This document shows, in pieces, positions 24,129-35,510 of a stretch of DNA of 64,000 nt. Origin of the DNA: Owenia fusiformis (lineage: Eukaryota; Annelida; Polychaeta; Sabellida; Oweniidae). Under the pieces are notes generated by a model. It searched no databases and was not told where the DNA came from. It saw only the letters and a list, made by a program, of their open reading frames with translations. How positions within the stretch are numbered: the first letter of the stretch is position 1; each line of letters begins with the position of its first letter. The DNA is taken from the NCBI GenBank assembly GCA_903813345.2, contig CAIIXF020000009.1, positions 12,972,347-13,036,346 of the forward strand, written 5' to 3'. The position numbers were made by a program, and so were the translations under genes.

Positions 24129-26736
24129 TATTATTATTAAAAATATTTTATTCGTCTATATGTTTTACATACATTATATTAATACAATTTGACGAAATGG
24201 ATCGGACAAGAGGCTTTCGCATATTCTAAGTCCTCTCCTTTGGTTGTCCTAGATAATTATTACAGTTTTATTTGTTTGTGCAGGATGGGAGGCTTGGTAA
24301 GAAATGAGAGAGTGAAAGGAGGAAAACTACTTGATTGAGAATCTTTTTGTAACTCTTATGTAATTGTGAACAGCAGTGAATGTGGCTTTGTTTTCTTCAT
24401 CTGTCTTCCTTGCATTTCCATGGATGAGTTCTGTTAATGTTGTCCTTGGTAGAATTGTTTTATGTCTTTGGTATAAAGTACATTCTTTGAAATAGTGTTC
24501 GGCACTTTCTGTTGGGTTTCCTCATTCACATTTGGGGTTGTCCTTTACATGGTTGAAATGTAGATCTTGGTTTAAGTCGCTGCATCTTTTGAGTGTCTCT
24601 TTTCCCATAGTAATGTGGTACCTTCTTCTTGTTTGTTATCAATTTTTTGAAGTGCTCCTCAGCTTTTGTGCTTTTTATTGATGCATCAATGTCATTCCAC
24701 ACTTTTATTGTGGCTGGTAGAAATGATTTTCTATACGCTTCAGTTCTGCATACAGGCATTAATAGGTTGCTAGCTCGTCGGAGATCATGATCAGACCTTC
24801 TCTTGGTTGCTTCAATTACATTGCTCAACGAGTCTGTTATTTTTTTGTTTATGAGTTTGTGCATTATTAGTAGTTTTTGTGTTGTTCGACGCTCTTGGAG
24901 TTTTGCCCAACCTGTTTCTTTGTATATCAACTCGTGACTTGTTCCTCTTTTTGCCCCTGTGCAGATTCTTGCAGCTTTTAGTTGTAGTTCTTCTAGTTGG
25001 TCTTTTTCATAGTTATGACAGTTGTCCCAAACTGGAGAGGCATATTCAATTATAAGCCTAATAAATGCTTTATACAGAATTTCCAGTGTTTTTCGGTCAA
25101 GTTTATATTTAAGTCCTCGCATGACATCTATCATCTTGGCAGCTCTATTTGTTATGTTCCTTGTGTGTGATCCCCATGTTCCATTGTTGTCTAATGTCAG
25201 ACCTAGATGATTATGGTTGGTCACTTCTTTGATAACTTTTCCATTGAAAGTGAGTTGAAATTGTCCATTATTTTGGTGTTTTCTCGTGAATAACATTGTT
25301 TCTGTTTTTTCTGGGTTGAAGGTTAGTTGCGATATATTGGCCCACTCGTTTGTTGATCGTAGTTGTTCGTTGAGAGTTTCAATTATGTTGTCATTTTCTT
25401 TTCCACTTGCAAGAAATGTAGTATCATCTGCATATATCCTTCCAGTGCATTTATCAGTTAGGTTTTCCAAGATACCATCTATGTACACCAAAAATAGCAG
25501 TGGTCCTAGGATTGAGCCCTGTGGAACGCGTGCAGAGATATACCCCCAGCTGGATGTTTCGCCATTCGGAATGACCCTTTGTTTTCTGTTGGATAGGTAA
25601 CTTTTGAACCATTTTAGTAAGTTTCCTTTGATTCCCTTCCGTTCTAACTTGTTAGCTAGGCCTTTATGCCATACTCGGTCAAAAGCTTTTGACATGTCAC
25701 AGAAGACGGCTCTTGTGTTTTCATTATTTTTCATCGTCTCCGTGATGTAGTTGTACATCTCTCGTAATTGCGTTGTTGTGGAGTTTCCTGGGGAATAAGC
25801 AGATTGGAATTTTGACAGCAATTTCCATTTGTGTAGGTAGTGATGTACATGTACATGAGTATACATTGCTCTTTCGAATACTTTCGCTACACAGTCCAGT
25901 AGAGATATGGGTCTGTAATTTGTTGCTATTTCTCTTCTGTCTTTTTTGAATATTGGTGTAACATTCGCTTCTTTCCAGATGTCTGGGAAAACATTCTGTT
26001 TTAATGATGCATTGAATATTTGTGCCAGTATCGGGGCTATTGATTTTGCAGTCATTTTTAGAACACGTGGACTTATATTGTCAGGCCCTAGTGATTTTCC
26101 TGGATTCAGATTTGTAAGTATGTCTTCGACTGTCTGATTTGACAATCTTACCGTTTCTATACTTTTGTCAGTTGATGCTTGGAGAATTGGTGGGTCTTGA
26201 TTAGTTTCTAGTCTGCTTTGGGCTAAAAAATGATTATTCAGCATTTTCTTTGTTGTTTGATATTGAATAACCATTGACAAGAAATGGTGTTTCATTATTA
26301 TCTGATGCCCTAAAATCATTGTAGAACTGTTTGACCACAGTCCACCATGGCCAGGTCTTTGTTCCAGTTTTTCCATTGACCAATTTCTGTGAGAGTCTTA
26401 GTTCATATTCTTCTTTGGCATTTCTGAGTTCGGCTATTGTTCCATTTCTCAGCTTTTTGTATTTGTCCCATAGCGTGTCTGTTTTTAGTGTTTTGGCCAT
26501 CTTGTAAGCTCTGTTCCGCCTTCTAATGAAATGTTTGATTTTTGTTGTAATCCATGGCAGATCATTTTGCCTTATAGTTATTGTCTTTTCTGGGATAAAC
26601 TTGTTTATTATGCCTTTAAATTCTTTATACCAATTCTTTACAATTTCATTTACGTCAGTGTCATTGTTGTTATCATGTATATTTAGTATTTGATTCCAGT
26701 TCTTACTCTGTATGTCTTCGTTCATCGCTTTCCAGT
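24129..26736 (-). mobile_element. Jockey-like LINE, 5'-truncated, with (TAA)n tail
   Basis: Perfect 12-bp target duplication CTTTTCATACAT at 24117-24128 and 26737-26748. Read on the - strand, the element ends in an AATAATAATAAT tail. The long 3' region carries ORF2; ORF1 and the endonuclease are missing through 5' truncation. It is inserted in the TIR element 23870-26948. Confidence 0.9.
24526..26725 (-). pseudogene. Reverse transcriptase (ORF2) of Jockey-like LINE
   Basis: Two overlapping frames, 26725-26234 and 26376-24526 (616 aa), form one protein broken by a frameshift near 26300. The upstream part has KHFIRRRNRAYKMAKTLK and NAKEEYELRLSQKLVNG. The RT core shows GKSLGPDNISPRVLK, TPIFKKDRREIATNYRPISL, CDMSKAFDRVWHKGL, ARVPQGSILGPLLFLVYIDG and the catalytic YADDTT. 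VPQGS is normally preceded by G; here it is R. The thumb and C-terminal region include HLGLTLDNN and WAKLQERR. After the stop a +1 frame continues with a Cys/His tail (CECGNPTESAEHYFKEC) typical of the clade. It encodes RNA-templated DNA synthesis for target-primed insertion; this copy is dead or nearly so. Confidence 0.9.
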
Positions 26737-27074
26737 CTTTTCATACATCTAACAAGAGAAACATTTTGTGTATGATGCATACACTATTGTAATTTCTATT
26801 CAAAAACCCCTAGGGATTCATTCATCTAAATTTTGGAACATTTCTAAAATTTAATACTGCATACCCTGCCAAAATTTTATTGAAATCCATGCATTTTCAA
26901 AAAAGTTATATCGAATCCAAAATATAGACGGTTTTTGCCCACCTTGTATAGTACAATTCTAGAGTAGACAATTATAAAACGACATAAATTGCAATAACAT
27001 TTTTCAAAAGTATATATTCAGACATTTGAACTGGAGACATCTCTAGTGAAATATTATAATCTTTTATAATAATA

Positions 27075-27900
27075 TACAGGGTGTCAGAAAACAACGGCAC
27101 CCCTCTGCTCAAACAGCAGCTTATCTGGACGGATATGATTTCAATGAAAATTCAGATAAAGGTGTAGCATTGCATAATCCTATAAGCAATTTCCTCAATT
27201 TCTTCAGAAATACATCCTCACTGTATCTTTTTTCAAGAGGCTCTTCGTCCGTCAGTTCCTATACCCTGCAGGAGCGGATCTGGGAACCAACAAGGGGGGG
27301 GCCCAAACTTGTGGTCTGAGAAAAAAAGTCCGCGCTTGCGCAGAAAAAAATTTTGGGCCCCAAAAACCCAAAAGTGGGCCCAAATTTTGAAATTTTGAGG
27401 CCCATTTTCTTCAAAATTTGGCCTAAAATTAAAAAACAAGGCCTTAGAAGGCCAATTTAAGACCTAAAAGGCCTACTTTTTGGGGCCTTAAAGCCTTTTT
27501 TGGCTCAAAATTTTTTTTGGGCACAATTTTTTTTTCTGGGCCCACCCAAGGGGGGGGGGGGGGCGGGCCCCTGGGCCCCCCCCCCCCAGATCCGCCAGTG
27601 CCCTGTTTTTCAGAACTGAACCCATACATGTATGTTCAGTGCAGTTGAAATCTGAGCTAATTCTTTCAAATTCCACTTTCTGAAGATTTGACCTTTAACC
27701 AGTAACAGAGCAGCAAATAAAGTACCAAAGTAGCAAACTTAGAAACAATGTAGCTTTTTTAATATTAAGTTTTATTAAATGAAATTTGAGGAGTAACTCC
27801 AAAATTAAATTATCTCTCAAATGATGTATGACACAATACATGGAACATTCAGGATTTTTTTGCTGTAGAGGGGGATGCCGTTGTTTTTTGACACCCTGTA
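27075..27900. mobile_element. TIR element (CAGGGTGTC ends), 826 bp
   Basis: Ends TACAGGGTGTCAGAAAACAA and the complement of TACAGGGTGTCAAAAAACAA at 27900, with TA borders. The interior includes a nested low-complexity stretch of G and C runs (27240-27600, ending agatccgccagtg). Non-coding. Confidence 0.85.
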
Positions 27901-28071
27901 CATGTATACATAAAGTTTATTTTTAACTTTTCCATATTTCAAACAATAAAATGGTTACATAATCTAACATTATAAACATTTGTTGCAGAACGTCAGGCTA
28001 CCCCGTTTACGGAATAAGTTAATGCAACCAAAAACTAGATGTACGATAGTCTCATTCATGTAACCACGTTT

Positions 28072-28215
28072 ATGCCTGGGTCACATTTGCTCCGATTCAT
28101 CGACCGGCGCCCGGCCGATTCAGTATTTTGTTCAAAAAATTGTATTCAGTTTTGAATATCATACGCAATCGGCTTGGCGCCGTAGTGAAAATCGAAGCAA
28201 ATGTGACCAAGGCAT
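28072..28215. mobile_element. MITE of the GGTCACATTTGC family (144 bp)
   Basis: Ends ATGCCTGGGTCACATTTGCT (28072-28091) and AGCAAATGTGACCAAGGCAT (28196-28215). Interior ggcgcccggccgattcagta and gcttggcgccgtag. Confidence 0.85.
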
Positions 28216-28630
28216 AACAAGCAGGCGTCTTCACATTTGTAAAGTTGTGTGAAAGTTAGTTTTATTTAGAAACTGGGTCACATCTTACTTTGTTAAAAAA
28301 TAATCTCATGGTCTCTGTTAAGACCAAGATCTAAAATACGTAAAGTGAATTCCACTCATTCATTGCAGTGAAAATACATGTTCTATTGTAATTGGCTTGC
28401 CGCTTTATTGGAATAGCGAAGTCAAATCTATGTCGATTAATTCTATTATGGATTCTTTTGAATGGCAGAAAGATATCTGATACATAATCAGGCAAACGTT
28501 TCTATAAACTCTATACATAAGAACATGCATCTTTCTTCGTTCAGATAGTACAACAGTCTGTCAAGTATTATATTGTTTGGTGGCATTTGTACTTCCATAA
28601 ACCGTTTCACAATAATCAAACAAAGACAGG

Positions 28631-29350
28631 CTAGACGATTAAGATGTTTTCCACTTTTCGACTAAGAGATTTAAGCGTATTTAGTTTATTGTCAGTCTTG
28701 TTTCCAATTTCATTAATGGAAGTTTCGAAAGTCAAATGTCTATCTGATGTAAAACCTAAATGCTTATAATGGTCAACACGCGGAATAAAGTTATAGCCTA
28801 GTTTAAGATCAGGCGATTGTCCAAAAGTTTTGCGCTGATTTGAAATTAGATGTTTATCTTTACTGGCTTTGAAATACATAAATGAATTAACAGGGTCATA
28901 TAAGAGGTCATGTGTAACATAAATAAGGGAGGGTCTAAAATTGAGCACTGAGGAGTTCAGAGAGGTCAGATTCTTTTCCGTTGATGACATCCTTAATTTA
29001 TCAGTTGTAAAGATACGAATTAAAGAAAAGACAGCACGTTTGGCCTAACTCCATAAGATTTTAATCTATCAGTCAAAAGACTATACGGGGGAGTATCAAA
29101 AGCTACACTTATGTTCAGTAATATGATTAATAATACTCAATAGTTGTGTACTATAACGAGGGGAATCCACTTTACATGATGTAAAATAGTTCATTTTGAA
29201 TTAAACGATATGATCAAACAGCTTCTTAAAAACACCTTTTGCTACTTTTGACAGGCAGCTTAACAAAGTAATTGGTCGATAATTTTGGACTTTTTTTATC
29301 TCCTCCTTTGAATTGGTAAGACATGTCCCATTTTTAAAATCTTGGGGAAT
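28631..29350 (-). pseudogene. Degenerate LINE reverse transcriptase
   Basis: The - strand shows, with many stops, EIKKVQNYRPITLLSCLSKV (about 29330-29240), then further down an open stretch (28990-28631) with DHYKHLGFTSDRHLTFETSI. These are the NYRPIS and 'HLGF.D..L.F..HI' landmarks of Jockey/CR1-type RT and thumb. The catalytic block is unreadable. Confidence 0.65.
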
Positions 29351-29427
29351 TTATACTCTCATAATTTGACCACACTTGTGCAAGACTTAAAACTTGTAAA
29401 AATCGTAATAAGCCGTTATATTTTACT

Positions 29428-29638
29428 ATACTGTATAAGTGGTAATTTTGCCTAATCATTTAATTTGCCTATTTCCTAATTTTTGCCATGTTCGGAAAAT
29501 TAAATGTCGGAAATATTGTCTTTATAATGTTATCCAATGGGAGGTTTTTTGTCATTAGGAAAATTAAAATTAGGAAAATGATGAAATTTGACCATTCGGA
29601 AAATTAACCACTCGGATTAAATACCACTTATACAGTAT
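29428..29638. mobile_element. MITE with ATACTGTATAAGTGGTA ends (211 bp)
   Basis: Inverted ends 29428-29444 and 29622-29638. The interior has repeated near-copies of cctaatttt / aaaattagg and ttcggaaaattaa. Confidence 0.8.
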
Positions 29639-30527
29639 TGACCTGAGCGAAGTGGCGGTTCATAGTGGTCATCATCCGAATTTTACTTAGTTTTCAGTAG
29701 GTGGTGGCAATAGTAATGACAATTGATCTTTTGATTAAAAACAAGATGAAAAGGACTGACACGATCACAGGTGATCAATGTATGATATGCCAATATGGAA
29801 TTGCAATGATTGATGATGCCAATGGCAGTAAAATCAAAATAAATAAATAGTACGTATTGATCTCGTGTATGTAACTTGTGTTAATAGATATATAGCCGAT
29901 AACAACAAAAAACGCAATTGTTGATAGAACATGAGAAATGAATTATTGTAAAAAATGCCATGAGCCCTCGACACTATGTTGGACTATATATATGATACAT
30001 AAAAGTATTCTTGCCGCCTTGTTATATGGCTTGTTTGAAAGTGTATTCACTTTGCTATTTGATCTATATTCAAAATACAGGGTGTGCCAACAAATTTTGC
30101 AACTTTTTTAAAAGGCCAGAAAAGCATCTTTTTATTATTTTAAGTGATCAACAATAACACATTTGTTTTGTTCACTAAATATCAAGCTAAAATTTCTGAT
30201 AACTGTTTAACCAATGTCTAGTTCGGGTTCATATCAGTATCTGGTCACTTATGTTATACTGTATATATATATTTTTATTTCTGTTTATCAATGTTCAATG
30301 TTACAACTATAAGATGGTGTCACATATTTTCCAAAATTGTGGGTAAAATACATTTTTTCTTACAGCTATTTCCTTCTTGAGTGTAATATAACATCTTAAT
30401 TTCTGATAACATTGTCATTTATCTGTCCTAGGTAAACCTTATAAATTGTATATGTAACTGCACTGATAAAAAGTTAAGAAATTTAGTGAAATCATCATTG
30501 CCATTATAACCTAAAATAATTTTTCTA

Positions 30528-31014
30528 TAACACTCCAGTCACATTTCCCACGGCGACCTTGCGGTCTATCATTTCTGCGGCCAGTAACATTTCTACGCTC
30601 GCCGTCATACTTTTGCAGTCACATTTCCCACGGCAGCCGCACGGTGAATTTTAAATTTCTGTTGATAAATAATACTTTTTTCATTTTATTTACATCGGGA
30701 CAATTTATAAATGTTATTCATAGTGCTAGGATGTAATATCAAATGAAAAGTGATCGTGAAATTCATCATTGACAAATAATGATTCAATCTCGTTGAGCCA
30801 GTTGATTTCCACGGGGACCTCAGAAATGAACAAATATTATAACTCTGAGTTAAAATTTCTACGCCTTCCCTGCGGCCTGTAAAAATCTGCATACGCCTTA
30901 CGGAGGCCGCAAGGCGAGCGTAGTTTTTCTACGCTCGCCGCAGAAATTCACCGATTTAATATTGATCTGCGGTCGACTTGCGGCCGCCGTGCGACAAATG
31001 TGACTGGGGTGTTA
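30528..31014. mobile_element. Long MITE of the GTCACATTT family (487 bp)
   Basis: Ends TAACACTCCAGTCACATTT and AAATGTGACTGGGGTGTTA. Inside are several inverted GC-rich segments (ctacgctcgccg, ggcgagcgtag, ggccgcaaggcg). GC content jumps compared with its flanks. Confidence 0.8.
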
Positions 31015-31440
31015 GTCATTCAATCTTAATTTTGATTTATCTTGTATAAAATTCCACACACTCCTGGCCAAAACACAATTAAAAAATAAATGTTTTACTG
31101 AATCAGGATTTCCACAAATATCACAACTATAATTTTCTGTTTTACCAAATATAAAAAGCTCACGTTTACTGGGTAGTATTATACTAATTATTTTATAGTT
31201 AAAGTTGGCAATTTTGGTTTCTTTACAATTTATTTTGGTGTCAAAAATTATCCCAATTAATTTCATCAATAAGTTCATCTTTTTTATAACAAAATTGCTT
31301 TTCCCATGTATCTTTCACGTACCACTTTTCTGCCTTATTTGCTCTTAAAATGTCATAGAAAAATTTAGATATCTGATGTTTCACATCTATCACTATCTAT
31401 TAAACTTAAATGTAATTTGAAATTAAAATTAAAATATTTT
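31012..31440 (-). pseudogene. LINE C-terminal fragment with zf-RVT-like motif
   Basis: The - strand has KWYVKDTWEKQFCYKKDELI (about 31320), then in another frame ETKIANFNYKIISIILPSKR, ELFIFGKTENYSCDICGNPD and SVKHLFFNCVLARSVWNFI. C-x2-C ... H-x4-C followed by W is the zinc-knuckle found after RT in L1-like LINEs. One frame break. Confidence 0.6.
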
Positions 31441-32084
31441 ACTTCCTTTTAATAATGTTTTGATAAAACCCCATGCTCCCAATAATATTCTCACAATCTG
31501 GCTAATCTCTTCTGATCTCTTCTGATCTCTCTGATCTTTCTAGATCGTTGGAGATTCTCCATGATGGCAGTTCTTAACTTTTCAAGTATTTGTAATGGTG
31601 CATAATCTACTGGTTGATATTTTGAGTCTGCATGGATCCATGGGTCTGTATGGGTCTATTGGTCTCTCTGGGCCCATGGGTCTCTTCGGGTACGTTGGAC
31701 GGTAAGGGTCCAGGGTTCTGAGTTGGTCCATGGTGACTCAAAATAATCCCACCGTGAGCATATCCTGGGTTTGCATACGTCACCATACCAACTGGAGCCA
31801 CAGATGCTGAAATACGGTTTTTATACTGCTTGATTTTAAATAGTTTAGAAAACGTAGTGTTTACAATGAACAATTCAGTGGAATAATTTTGTAAAAATAT
31901 TTCTATAAGGTTCTCTTTGGACCAAGTATTTCGTTGAAAGAATATTTTGGTAGTATTCAAGCTTCCTCAGCAGTTCTAGTCTTAAAGATATGAGTAATGT
32001 TGTTACCAAATTGGTCTACGCCGGGCAACGGAGTATCGAGTTTGAATAACGACTTCCAATCCTCCTTGCAAAATGGTCTACTGC
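31441..32084. other. Unassigned AT-rich stretch
   Basis: The 117-aa minus frame at 31607-31960 (Pro/Thr/Asn-rich end, THGPRETNRPIQTHGSMQTQ) and the following QILEKLRTAIMENLQRSRK in the next frame might be a remnant of a LINE ORF1, but I do not recognise it. Confidence 0.25.
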
Positions 32085-32310
32085 TGGGTGTCAAATAAAT
32101 ATGTTCTCCCCTCCTTAGCTTTAACATCCACATAATGTTGCATAACTTTTACATGATATCTGAAGTGTTCTTTAGCACATCATAACTCGCCTTCACAGAG
32201 CAACTCCACAAGACGTTTCAGATGACTAGCTCAACTAGATGCACTTTTATGCACACAAGTTCATTCTCTTGAAATTAAGGGGAGAACATAATTTTATTTG
32301 ACACCCTGTA
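32085..32310. mobile_element. MITE with GGGTGTCAAATAAA ends (226 bp)
   Basis: Left GGGTGTCAAATAAATATGTT (32086-32105) and right complement ending in the CACCCTGTA at 32302-32310. Both ends carry tgttctcccct. Related in design to 27075-27900. Confidence 0.75.
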
Positions 32311-32544
32311 TATGAATGCATGCGCACTGTACTTTAAGCATAGCCCAAAGAGTTATATCTGAGGCTGCTTTTTAGTATTAGTTTTTGATGAAAACCCCTT
32401 GAGACGTTTGAAAGGAAAGGACGTCGCATCAATGCTGGGGACACAAAGGATTTAAGCCCAGGACTGTATGGATTGTAGGGTGATTTAACAATGTACTGTA
32501 TGTGTTGTTTCCAGACTTTGATACAGCGATCGTATATAAGTGTA

Positions 32545-32627
32545 CAAGGGCCGATCAAAAAGTTTCTTACCGTTGGCTCTAGATTTTAGAATAAGAGGAG
32601 TTGGATGCTCAAACTTTAACATGAGAC
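32545..32627. repeat. 80-bp sequence repeated inverted at 39943-40020
   Basis: Both contain gccgatcaaaaagtttctta, ccgttggctctagatttta and gttggatgctcaaac. They lie 7.4 kb apart in opposite orientation. The outer part resembles a mariner-type terminal repeat; the pair need not be one element. Confidence 0.65.
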
Positions 32628-34030
32628 AGGATAGTTAGTTGGTTATTGGTAGTGACACAGAGTCAATACATATTTTTAATGACTAAGTAAGGTGGAGCAG
32701 CGTTATATATAAAATATCTGCTGCGTTGTGGTTCTGGAAATTTACGGACATCGTTTACAACCTCTCATACAAAAGCCTTAAAGGCAGAATCAGATATATA
32801 GGGTTGAAAAAATCACAAGCAACATGTATAATATACCTACCAATCTATTCCTTACAATCTTAAATACATTCATCTCCCAAAATATTCACGATATGTTGTA
32901 AATTGGTGAAGTTATTATGGATTCAAAGTTCAAAAATGGGTGAAAAATGTTTAAATTCTCCCAAATAATAAGAATGGTTACAATAATAAGAATGGTAACC
33001 ATTCTTATAGAAAAATAATATATTATTGTGAACATCTTTAGTTTTCCTGAAATAAAGTGTGCACTCTGGGGATGTTTAGAAAATAGACATGACAAGGAAT
33101 GACATGAGCCAGAAATACTCTAAAATTGAAATTTTTTTTTTGTTGGCCTGCTGCTCGCTAGATCTGATTCTCTCTTTAAACATGTGTTTTGGATTGGATG
33201 GACATATATAGGAAGTGCATTGCAACTGGGGTTAAATATTCTGAAGGAGAATAAATATTAGCATAAAAACTACAAAGCATGATCACTACTATGGTCTGTT
33301 GACATATGACACTACTTAGTGTTAGAAATTTCCAAAACTGCTCCTTAGTACCCACTGGCATGTAGCGATTATAGCGGTCCTGTCTTGGCTTATTGAATTG
33401 TTACGAAGTTATGTATGCGGTGCGGAAGTTAGAGAGCAAATGACCATCATTTCAATGTAATAGTTTATGCAGGAAAATTGAGATTAGGCCATTGGAGTAT
33501 TTGTTTCATGCATTTGTAAAACGTTACCCACTCATAGGTCATACTTATCGTTAAACCAATAACTCAAATATATGCCCTTGTACACCGATCACCTGTTGAA
33601 ATTAATACAGGCCGATTTCAACAAATGTAAACGGCGATATATTTAAAATCGTATTCAAGCATGACCACGTCCCAACTTCTTTTGTTTTCTTTACAACTAA
33701 GCTATGACTGCAGTCTATTCAGTGTTGCGTATCGAACCTTGTTTATTATAAAAATAGTGCAACAACAAGCAGAATTCACACATTTACCTTATACTTATTC
33801 TCAACTGAAGACATTGAATTTATCTCTTAGGTTTTACATTATAAATATCTTAACATGCAGAATACGAAAATAGAGGCTTAGGCCCAACTTTGTATGAATT
33901 TTATGAGAATAATCTGATTTTAGAGAAATGAAAAGAAAAATGTCCACACACTACACAAAATATTTATGGTTCCCCGGGAATACGTATGTGCTGCTTGTAT
34001 ATTAGAATCGTATTCCAGTTACAGAAAGAA
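32628..34030. other. No feature recognised
   Basis: AT-rich intergenic DNA with only short frames and no family resemblance. Confidence 0.35.
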
Positions 34031-34033
34031 GTA

Positions 34034-34640
34034 CATATCATGCTAAACTATATACAACAGTTATGCACTTGGAGGTTTTGGATACAGGGAATATCCCGAG
34101 GGATATATAATATGTCTTCCCTTGGTCCCTTCGGTCCCTCGGGAAGATATATTGTATATCCCTCGGGATATTCCCTGTATCCAAAACCTCCAATTGCATA
34201 ACCCCTATATATTGGCCAAGGGATAATCCCAATATCCTGACTATATGATAATATGTTTATCCCATACCAATCTTGGTAATCTGGTTCACATTGTTAAATC
34301 GTGGAAATATTTTAGAATATTCATGTCCAGTTTTGTTTTCTTGGCCGTGGGCGGATTTTCATGTTCTCTCAAATAATCCCATATTTATTTTCTCGAATTT
34401 TTTATTGATAAAGTGGATGCCCTTTCCCTTTTTTAACTATCAAACAGACCCTGATTGTCTGTGTTTTCTTCATTGCCGTTTACAGTCATTCCGCGAACGT
34501 TACAAATTATGAACAAATATGCAAGCGGCGATAATGACGTAGCGGGCAGATATACTACATCTGCCCGCTTGGAGCGGGACGTAAAGCTTTATCCCATGGT
34601 TGCAAGGAGGATATAGATCGAATATCACATGATGATATAT
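34034..34640 (+). repeat. Hairpin-rich dispersed repeat, copy 1
   Basis: Contains two strong palindromes. One is near 34075-34195 (tttggatacagggaatatcc and its complement, loop around gtcccttcggtccc). The other is near 34545-34590 (gcgggcagatatactacat / atctgcccgc, then ggagcgggacgtaaagc). Diverged copies on the opposite strand lie at about 60470-61080 and 61135-61690. Confidence 0.75.
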
Positions 34641-35325
34641 TTGATATGTGGATCAAGATATCATATTTTATCAAACAATTTACAAACCATCGAATATCAC
34701 TTTTAAACTATCGAATATCACATCTTAAATAGAGGATATCCTATGATTTATGAGTGATATGATTTTTATCCACGAATGGATATGATATCTGCACGAGTGA
34801 GCGTAGCGAGAGAGTGCAGATACATGTATCAACATCCATGAGTGGATTAAAATCATATCACGAGTAAATCATAGGATGTTCTTTATATTCCATAGTTAAA
34901 GTCATCATCAGAATCTTCGGGAATTAAGTGATCTAAAACGAATTTTCCAAACGATACGGCGATATTGACACTTAGCCTCGTTTTGAGTCTGAAGTAGCAA
35001 AAATCCATTAACCATGGCATACGGCGCCGCATGTCATGGCTAAAACACCGTATGCTATGGTTAAGTGAAAATTTGCCAAAAATATCATATTTTACCACTG
35101 ATTTCAAAAATACCGTTTTTATTTTGACATGTTATCATATGGATATCATGCTAACTATGGAATAATATAGGAATATCCTATGGCTCTGAAATATCACTTA
35201 TATCCATGAGTGGATATTGATATCTTCGCGAGTGAGCGCAGCGAATGAGTGAAGATACTGATATCCATGAGTGGATATAAGTGATATTTTTGAAAAACTA
35301 TAGGATTGTCCGTTTATCCCATTGT
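34641..35325. repeat. Nested hairpins with gtgagcgYagcga loops
   Basis: Two separate palindromes. One is at about 34725-34880 (aggatatcctatgatttat ... ataaatcataggat, loop gagtgagcgtagcgagagag). The other is at about 35180-35310 (tatcacttatatccatgag and complement, loop cgagtgagcgcagcgaatga). The arms differ but the loops are alike. Short atcgaatatcac units also recur. Confidence 0.75.
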
Positions 35326-35510
35326 GAATTATTATCCAGCGAACATTGAATAGTCAGATAAATTGTAATGGAAATTCCATTTCGTCTGACATTTTGATTG
35401 CGATAATTCAACGAACGTCATATACGTGACGTAACAGAGTGGTTTGTATTTAATGCGAACGCCGTAAAAACAGGATCCCAAAAAATAAAAATATATAATA
35501 AATATATAAT

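Larger units (their letters stand above)
23870..26948. mobile_element. TIR element (TACAGGGTGGGC) split by a LINE
   Basis: Inverted ends TACAGGGTGGGCCAAAAA (23870-23887) and the complement of TACAAGGTGGGCAAAAA ending at 26948. TA at both ends fits a Tc1/mariner-type target. Without the LINE the element is about 0.45 kb and non-coding, i.e. a MITE. It starts 75 bp after the urea transporter stop, so an AATAAA inside it (23971-23976) may serve as that gene's poly(A) signal. Confidence 0.75.

Noticed and set aside
27444-27676. Pro/Gly-rich minus frames
   Set aside because: Translation of G and C homopolymer runs in a transposon interior.
31607-31960. 117-codon minus frame with Pro/Thr/Asn-rich end
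   Set aside because: Could be LINE ORF1 debris, but I could not tie it to any family.
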